19,489 nucleotides of DNA, from positions 2,754-22,242 of the forward strand of contig DLRL01000063.1 of the NCBI GenBank assembly GCA_002501085.1, written 5' to 3'. Source of the DNA: Gemmatimonadales bacterium UBA7889 (GTDB lineage: Bacteria > Gemmatimonadota > Gemmatimonadetes > Longimicrobiales > Gaopeijiaceae). This document shows positions 15,906 through 19,489 of the stretch, piece by piece (the stretch's first letter is position 1; the number at the start of each line of letters is the position of its first letter). The position numbers and the translations under genes are program-made. The notes under the pieces were generated by a model. It did no database searches. It saw only the letters and a list, made by a program, of their open reading frames with translations, and was not told where the DNA came from.

Positions 15906-16769
15906 ATGACGCGATGGGGACCCCGCCCCATGCTGAGTAGGGCATTCTATAAGGCTCATAGCCTGGGAAATGACTACCTGATCTTCGAGGAAGGATCCGA
16001 ATGGATCGCGACTCCTGATAAAGTCCTTGAGATCTGCAATCGTAACCGTGGAGTCGGCGCAGATGGTATAGTTGTGCTGCTGGGAGAACTTCAAAGAAGC
16101 TTGCCCCAACTACGCATGTTCAATCCGGATGGCAGCGAATTTGAACGCAGTGGAAATGGACTGCGGATTCTAGCCGCTCATCTCTATCGAGAAGATCGAG
16201 TGAGTGATGCTCCATTCGAAGTCACCGTAGGAGGAGATCTCGTCCGCATGACCGTCCATGATGTGCAGGACGGTATCTACGATATTTCAGTGGAAATGGG
16301 ACAGGCGAAAGTCGGTCCTGATTCAGTAGGCCTGAATAGTTCTTCCCTTGATGGTTCCGGACGAATTCTTGGACCAGATGGGTCTCGCCTTCATGTGATC
16401 CCCGTCTCAGTCGGAAATCCTCACCTGGTTGTATTTGTCTCCGAGGTAAGTAACACTCTACTGGAGTCTCTCGGCCCTTTTCTAGCGACTCACTCCGACC
16501 TATCAAATGGTGCGAATGTGCAGCTAGTAGGGCCCCTTTCAGGAAACAGGTTCGAAGCCGCTATATGGGAGCGTGGCGTGGGTCCCACGTCGGCATCAGG
16601 TACAAGTGCCTGTGCAGTTGCTGTGGCCGCCGTTTGGAGTGGGAGAATTAATCCAGGGGCTATAATGGTTGATACGATAGGGGGCTCTCTCGAGGTTCAC
16701 GTAAACGCTGAACTTGAGGTGGTATTACGCGGCCCTGTCACAGAGGTATGCACGGGCACTCTGACCTAG
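15906..16769 (+). CDS. Diaminopimelate epimerase family protein with both catalytic cysteines replaced by serine
   Basis: By fold and most motifs this 287-aa protein is DapF-like. DapF interconverts LL- and meso-diaminopimelate for lysine and peptidoglycan synthesis. Matching blocks are KAHSLGNDYLIF (16-27), FNPDGSE (72-78), SVGNPHLVVFV (168-178), ANVQLV (203-208) and WERGVGPT (221-228), followed by the C-terminal GGSLEV. The substrate-binding Asn residues and the Glu-Arg pair (222-223) are kept. However, the base-carrying motif CGNG reads SGNG (Ser82, codon AGT at 16149-16151) and the partner ACG[ST]G reads ASGTS (Ser231, codon TCA at 16596-16598). The usual E in RGAGET is also replaced by Pro. 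The start has GAGG five bases upstream. It may be an altered epimerase, another lyase/isomerase, or inactive, so I give no dapF symbol. Confidence 0.85.
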   Translation: MTRWGPRPMLSRAFYKAHSLGNDYLIFEEGSEWIATPDKVLEICNRNRGVGADGIVVLLGELQRSLPQLRMFNPDGSEFERSGNGLRILAAHLYREDRVSDAPFEVTVGGDLVRMTVHDVQDGIYDISVEMGQAKVGPDSVGLNSSSLDGSGRILGPDGSRLHVIPVSVGNPHLVVFVSEVSNTLLESLGPFLATHSDLSNGANVQLVGPLSGNRFEAAIWERGVGPTSASGTSACAVAVAAVWSGRINPGAIMVDTIGGSLEVHVNAELEVVLRGPVTEVCTGTLT

Positions 16770-16786
16770 ATCCATACTAGCGTAAC

Positions 16787-16814
16787 TTGTCACCTCATAT
16801 AGAGATGCTAGCTT
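16787..16814 (+). promoter_or_regulatory. Candidate promoter for the metH leader RNA
   Basis: TTGTCA (16787-16792, five of six consensus bases) is followed after 16 bases by TAGCTT (16809-16814, a weak -10). Transcription from it would begin near 16821, a few bases before the riboswitch aptamer. Only 13 bases separate the terminator's T-run from the metH ATG, so the metH promoter must lie upstream of the aptamer, which agrees with this position. Confidence 0.4.
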
Positions 16815-16829
16815 TCTGGAAACATTTGA

Positions 16830-16903
16830 CGGGCGATTTAAGGCGTATTGCGGCCCGCACAACGCATCAGGCGTGATTCGTTGGCGAACAAGCTAAAAAG
16901 CCC
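16830..16903 (+). ncRNA. SAM-II (metA-motif) riboswitch aptamer upstream of metH
   Basis: Cis-acting RNA element that binds S-adenosylmethionine. P1 is CGGGC (16830-16834) with GCCCG (16853-16857). Its 18-base loop (16835-16852) reads GATTTAA, then GGCGTATTGC, the hallmark loop of SAM-II. The second hallmark, AGCTAAAAAG, is at 16891-16900. The pseudoknot P2 can form between loop bases GGC (16842-16844) and GCC (16900-16902). The SAM-II aptamer I recall has CC/GG there, so this is a compensatory change that supports the pairing. The linker between P1 and the 3' element is longer than in the compact aptamer and may hold two small hairpins, ACGC/GCGT (16862-16865 with 16871-16874) and TTCG/CGAA (16877-16888). 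Recognition is from memory of the family consensus. Confidence 0.85.
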
Positions 16904-16905
16904 AC

Positions 16906-16938
16906 GCCCCATCGCACCTAGTAGCGAAGGGGCTTTTT
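16906..16938 (+). terminator. Intrinsic terminator in the metH leader (riboswitch expression platform)
   Basis: GCCCC-a-TCGC (16906-16915) pairs with GCGA-a-GGGGC (16924-16933) around an 8-base loop, with one A/A mismatch, and is followed by TTTTT (16934-16938). It ends 13 bases before the metH ATG, so it controls metH rather than merely ending the upstream unit. Two alternatives compete: AAAAAGCCC (16895-16903) with GGGCTTTTT (16930-16938), and GGCGTG (16870-16875) with CACGCC (16903-16908), which would block both aptamer P2 and terminator. Confidence 0.75.
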
Positions 16939-16951
16939 CGTCAAGGTAACC

Positions 16952-19489
16952 ATGGTATTGATACCAAAATCAGAGCAACGCACGAGGGCGAAGCGCATTG
17001 ACCTCCTGCGGGAACACCTCGATAGACGGATTCTAGTGATGGACGGGGCGATGGGAACGATGATCCAGCGTCACTCTCTTAACGAAGATGATTTTCGAGG
17101 TGACCTCTTCCCCGAACATACATCACCCCTAATCGGGGCGAACGACATACTCTCTCTAACTCAACCAAGCTTGATCAAGGAAATCCATCAGGAATACCTA
17201 TCAGCTGGGGCAGACTTAATTGAGACTAACACCTTCAATGCAAATAGAATTTCGCTTGCGGACTACGACCTCCAAGGGAAAGCAAGAGAACTCAACCGGG
17301 AAGCAGCACGTCTCGCTCACGCCGCGGTCATAGATGCTGAACGAAATAACCCAGGTAATCCTAAATGGGTCGTCGGAGCGCTGGGTCCTACTAATCGCAC
17401 CGCCTCCATATCCCCGGACGTTGGCGATCCAGCGGCGAGGAATATCACATTTGATGAATTATCAGAAGCGTACCTTGAGCAAGCACACGGACTGATAGAG
17501 GGCGGTTCTGACGTACTCCTGATTGAAACTGCTTTTGACACTCTTAACGCCAAGGCAGCATTGTTCGCGCTCTCCACCGTACTAGTAGAGACAGGTCTAG
17601 ATATCCCCGTAATGGTATCGGGAACTATTACTGATCGAAGTGGTCGGACACTCTCGGGTCAGACCCCTGAAGCGTTCTATAACTCAGTCGCTCATGGTGT
17701 GCAGCCTGGACCTGGTCGTCAAAATGGGCTGTTCAGTATCGGCTTTAACTGCGCCCTAGGGATTGACGAGCTGCGGCCCTATATAGAAGAGCTGGCTACC
17801 GTGGCTCCACTCCCAATTAGCTGCTATCCCAACGCAGGCCTTCCAAATGAGTTCGGTGGTTATGACGAAACACCAGAGCACATGGCTAACGTAACAGCTG
17901 AGTTCGTTGACGCAGGCTTCTTGAATATCGTTGGTGGATGCTGTGGTACGACTCCTGATCACATTCGAACAATCGCTGAGAAGGTTAAGAGCCGAAAGCC
18001 ACGAAAACTTCCCGAGATACAACGCAGAACTAATCTCTCAGGGCTAGAACCAGTTTCAATTAGACCATCGGCACTATTCGTTAATGTGGGTGAGAGGACG
18101 AATGTCACAGGGTCTCGTCGCTTCGCTCGGCTCATCAAAGAAAATGACTATGAAACCGCCCTCGATGTTGCGCGGGATCAAGTTCGAGGTGGCGCTCAGA
18201 TAATCGACGTCAATATGGACGAAGGACTCCTGGATTCATTGGCTGCGATGCCATACTTCCTCAATCTCATGGCATCCGAACCCGAGATTGCAAGAATCCC
18301 GGTTATGGTGGATTCCTCTGATTGGGATGTGATCGAAGCAGGTCTCAAGACCCTTCAGGGTAAGGGGGTTGTGAACTCTATCTCCCTCAAAGACGGTGAA
18401 GATGCATTTAGAGAGCGTGCACAGAAAGTACGTAAGCTAGGCGCAGCAGCTGTTGTTATGGCATTCGATGAAGAAGGACAAGCTGACACCCCGGAGCGGC
18501 GTCTCGAGGTATGCCAGAGGGCATACAAGATTCTCGTGCACGAAGAGGGGTTCCCTCCCGAAGACATCATCTTCGACTGTAATGTTTTCGCGGTTGCAAC
18601 GGGTATTGAAGAGCACGAGCGCTACGCTATGTGGTTCATTGAAGCAGTCAAAAAAATTAAGGAGACCTGTCCACACGCGCTCACAAGTGGTGGCATCAGC
18701 AACGTTTCATTTTCATTCCGTGGAAGCCCTCAAGTGCGGGAAGCAATGCATACAGCATTCCTTTATCACGCGATCGACGCAGGGCTCGATATGGGGATTG
18801 TTAATGCAGGTGCACTTCCGATTTACGACGAGATCGAGGAGGGCCTTCTAACCCCGGTAGAGGATGTACTATTCGCACGCACGCCAGATGCCACAGACGT
18901 CTTAACTCAGATCGCTGGAGAACGAACTGGAACCTCGGAGCGCAGCCATCAAGAAGATCTGTCCTGGCGAGAACTCGATGTTGAAGAGCGACTTGTGCAC
19001 GCGCTAGTGCAGGGTATTGATCAGTTTGCCGAAGAAGATGCAGAGGCGGCAAGACAGAAGTTTTCCAGTGCCCTCAATGTGATCGAAGGACCGCTAATGG
19101 ACGGCATGAACGTGGTGGGTGATCTCTTTGGAAGCGGACGTATGTTTCTTCCTCAAGTTGTGAAGAGTGCTCGCGTGATGAAGAAAGCAGTCGCCTACCT
19201 AGTCCCATTCCTTGAAGAAGAGAAAGCCGGAAAAACCCAACAGCAAAAGATCCTGCTCGCAACGGTCAAGGGTGACGTTCACGATATTGGAAAGAATATT
19301 GTCGGAGTTGTTTTAGAGTGTAATGGATTCAACGTGATCGACCTGGGCGTCATGGTGCCTGCTGAGCAAATCCTAGAAACTGCCCGCAAGGAGTCAGTTG
19401 ATGTGATCGGGCTATCAGGTCTAATTACGCCGTCTCTGGAACACATGGTCCACATTGCTAGCGAAATGGAGCGCACTGGATTTGAGACC
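16952..19489 (+). CDS. metH: Cobalamin-dependent methionine synthase, 3' end cut by window edge
   Basis: Transfers a methyl group from 5-methyltetrahydrofolate through cobalamin to homocysteine. I translated it by hand; 846 codons lie in the window, out of about 1,230 usual. The homocysteine domain starts at LVMDGAMGTM and carries the zinc ligands Cys267 (FNCALG) and Cys330/Cys331 (GGCCGTT). The pterin-binding domain starts near residue 376 (FVNVGERTNVTGS). The B12 cap contains DGMNVVGDLFGSG. The B12-binding domain has GDVHDIGKN with the cobalt-ligating His777. The rest of that domain and the reactivation domain lie beyond the edge. AAGG sits five bases before the ATG at 16952. The leader carries a SAM-II aptamer and terminator. 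AhcY in the same window makes its substrate homocysteine. Confidence 0.97.
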   Translation, partial: MVLIPKSEQRTRAKRIDLLREHLDRRILVMDGAMGTMIQRHSLNEDDFRGDLFPEHTSPLIGANDILSLTQPSLIKEIHQEYLSAGADLIETNTFNANRISLADYDLQGKARELNREAARLAHAAVIDAERNNPGNPKWVVGALGPTNRTASISPDVGDPAARNITFDELSEAYLEQAHGLIEGGSDVLLIETAFDTLNAKAALFALSTVLVETGLDIPVMVSGTITDRSGRTLSGQTPEAFYNSVAHGVQPGPGRQNGLFSIGFNCALGIDELRPYIEELATVAPLPISCYPNAGLPNEFGGYDETPEHMANVTAEFVDAGFLNIVGGCCGTTPDHIRTIAEKVKSRKPRKLPEIQRRTNLSGLEPVSIRPSALFVNVGERTNVTGSRRFARLIKENDYETALDVARDQVRGGAQIIDVNMDEGLLDSLAAMPYFLNLMASEPEIARIPVMVDSSDWDVIEAGLKTLQGKGVVNSISLKDGEDAFRERAQKVRKLGAAAVVMAFDEEGQADTPERRLEVCQRAYKILVHEEGFPPEDIIFDCNVFAVATGIEEHERYAMWFIEAVKKIKETCPHALTSGGISNVSFSFRGSPQVREAMHTAFLYHAIDAGLDMGIVNAGALPIYDEIEEGLLTPVEDVLFARTPDATDVLTQIAGERTGTSERSHQEDLSWRELDVEERLVHALVQGIDQFAEEDAEAARQKFSSALNVIEGPLMDGMNVVGDLFGSGRMFLPQVVKSARVMKKAVAYLVPFLEEEKAGKTQQQKILLATVKGDVHDIGKNIVGVVLECNGFNVIDLGVMVPAEQILETARKESVDVIGLSGLITPSLEHMVHIASEMERTGFET

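Noticed and set aside
1..19489. Mobile elements, CRISPR arrays, toxin-antitoxin or defence genes, tRNA or rRNA genes
   Set aside because: No repeat-spacer arrays, transposase or integrase motifs, terminal inverted repeats around genes, or tRNA cloverleaf sequences were found. All long frames are accounted for by core metabolic, transport and envelope genes.

Overview
The window comes from the chromosome of a Gram-negative, oxygen-exposed bacterium. The lipopolysaccharide exporter pair LptF/LptG shows an outer membrane, and a superoxide dismutase, an oxygen-dependent fatty acid desaturase and a B12-dependent methionine synthase fit an aerobic life. Base composition is close to balanced. The pilin / aroC / aroK / topA order and the protein styles suggest Gemmatimonadota or a neighbouring phylum. 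That lineage call is inference from memory and is not proved here.

Layout. Positions 1-10540 are one long run of ten genes on the minus strand. In transcription order they are: acyl desaturase, AGCS sodium/amino-acid symporter, Mn-type superoxide dismutase, a secreted LysM protein with an LAS-type metallopeptidase signature, a flavin-reductase-like protein, a family-2 glycosyltransferase, a type IV pilin-like protein, chorismate synthase (aroC), shikimate kinase (aroK) and topoisomerase I (topA, cut by the left edge). Several junctions are 4-base start/stop overlaps, so translational coupling is likely. A 239-base divergent region (10541-10779) separates this run from ahcY on the plus strand. 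A TauE/SafE-type permease (minus) faces ahcY tail to tail. Then come lptF-lptG (1-base overlap), a DapF-family gene and metH (cut by the right edge), all on the plus strand.

The most interesting part is 16770-16951. The leader of metH carries the landmarks of a SAM-II (metA-motif) riboswitch. Just behind it lies an intrinsic terminator that ends only 13 bases before the metH start codon, together with a competing pairing that could act as an antiterminator. So metH is probably controlled by SAM through transcription attenuation. With ahcY in the same window, two steps of the activated methyl cycle are present: SAH to homocysteine, and homocysteine to methionine. The second notable point is the DapF-family protein, in which serines occupy the positions of both catalytic cysteines.

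No stretch longer than 300 bases lacks a gene. I see no tRNA, rRNA, CRISPR array, insertion sequence, integrase, phage gene or defence system. Most of the window is ordinary core metabolism, and I do not claim a new multi-gene system.
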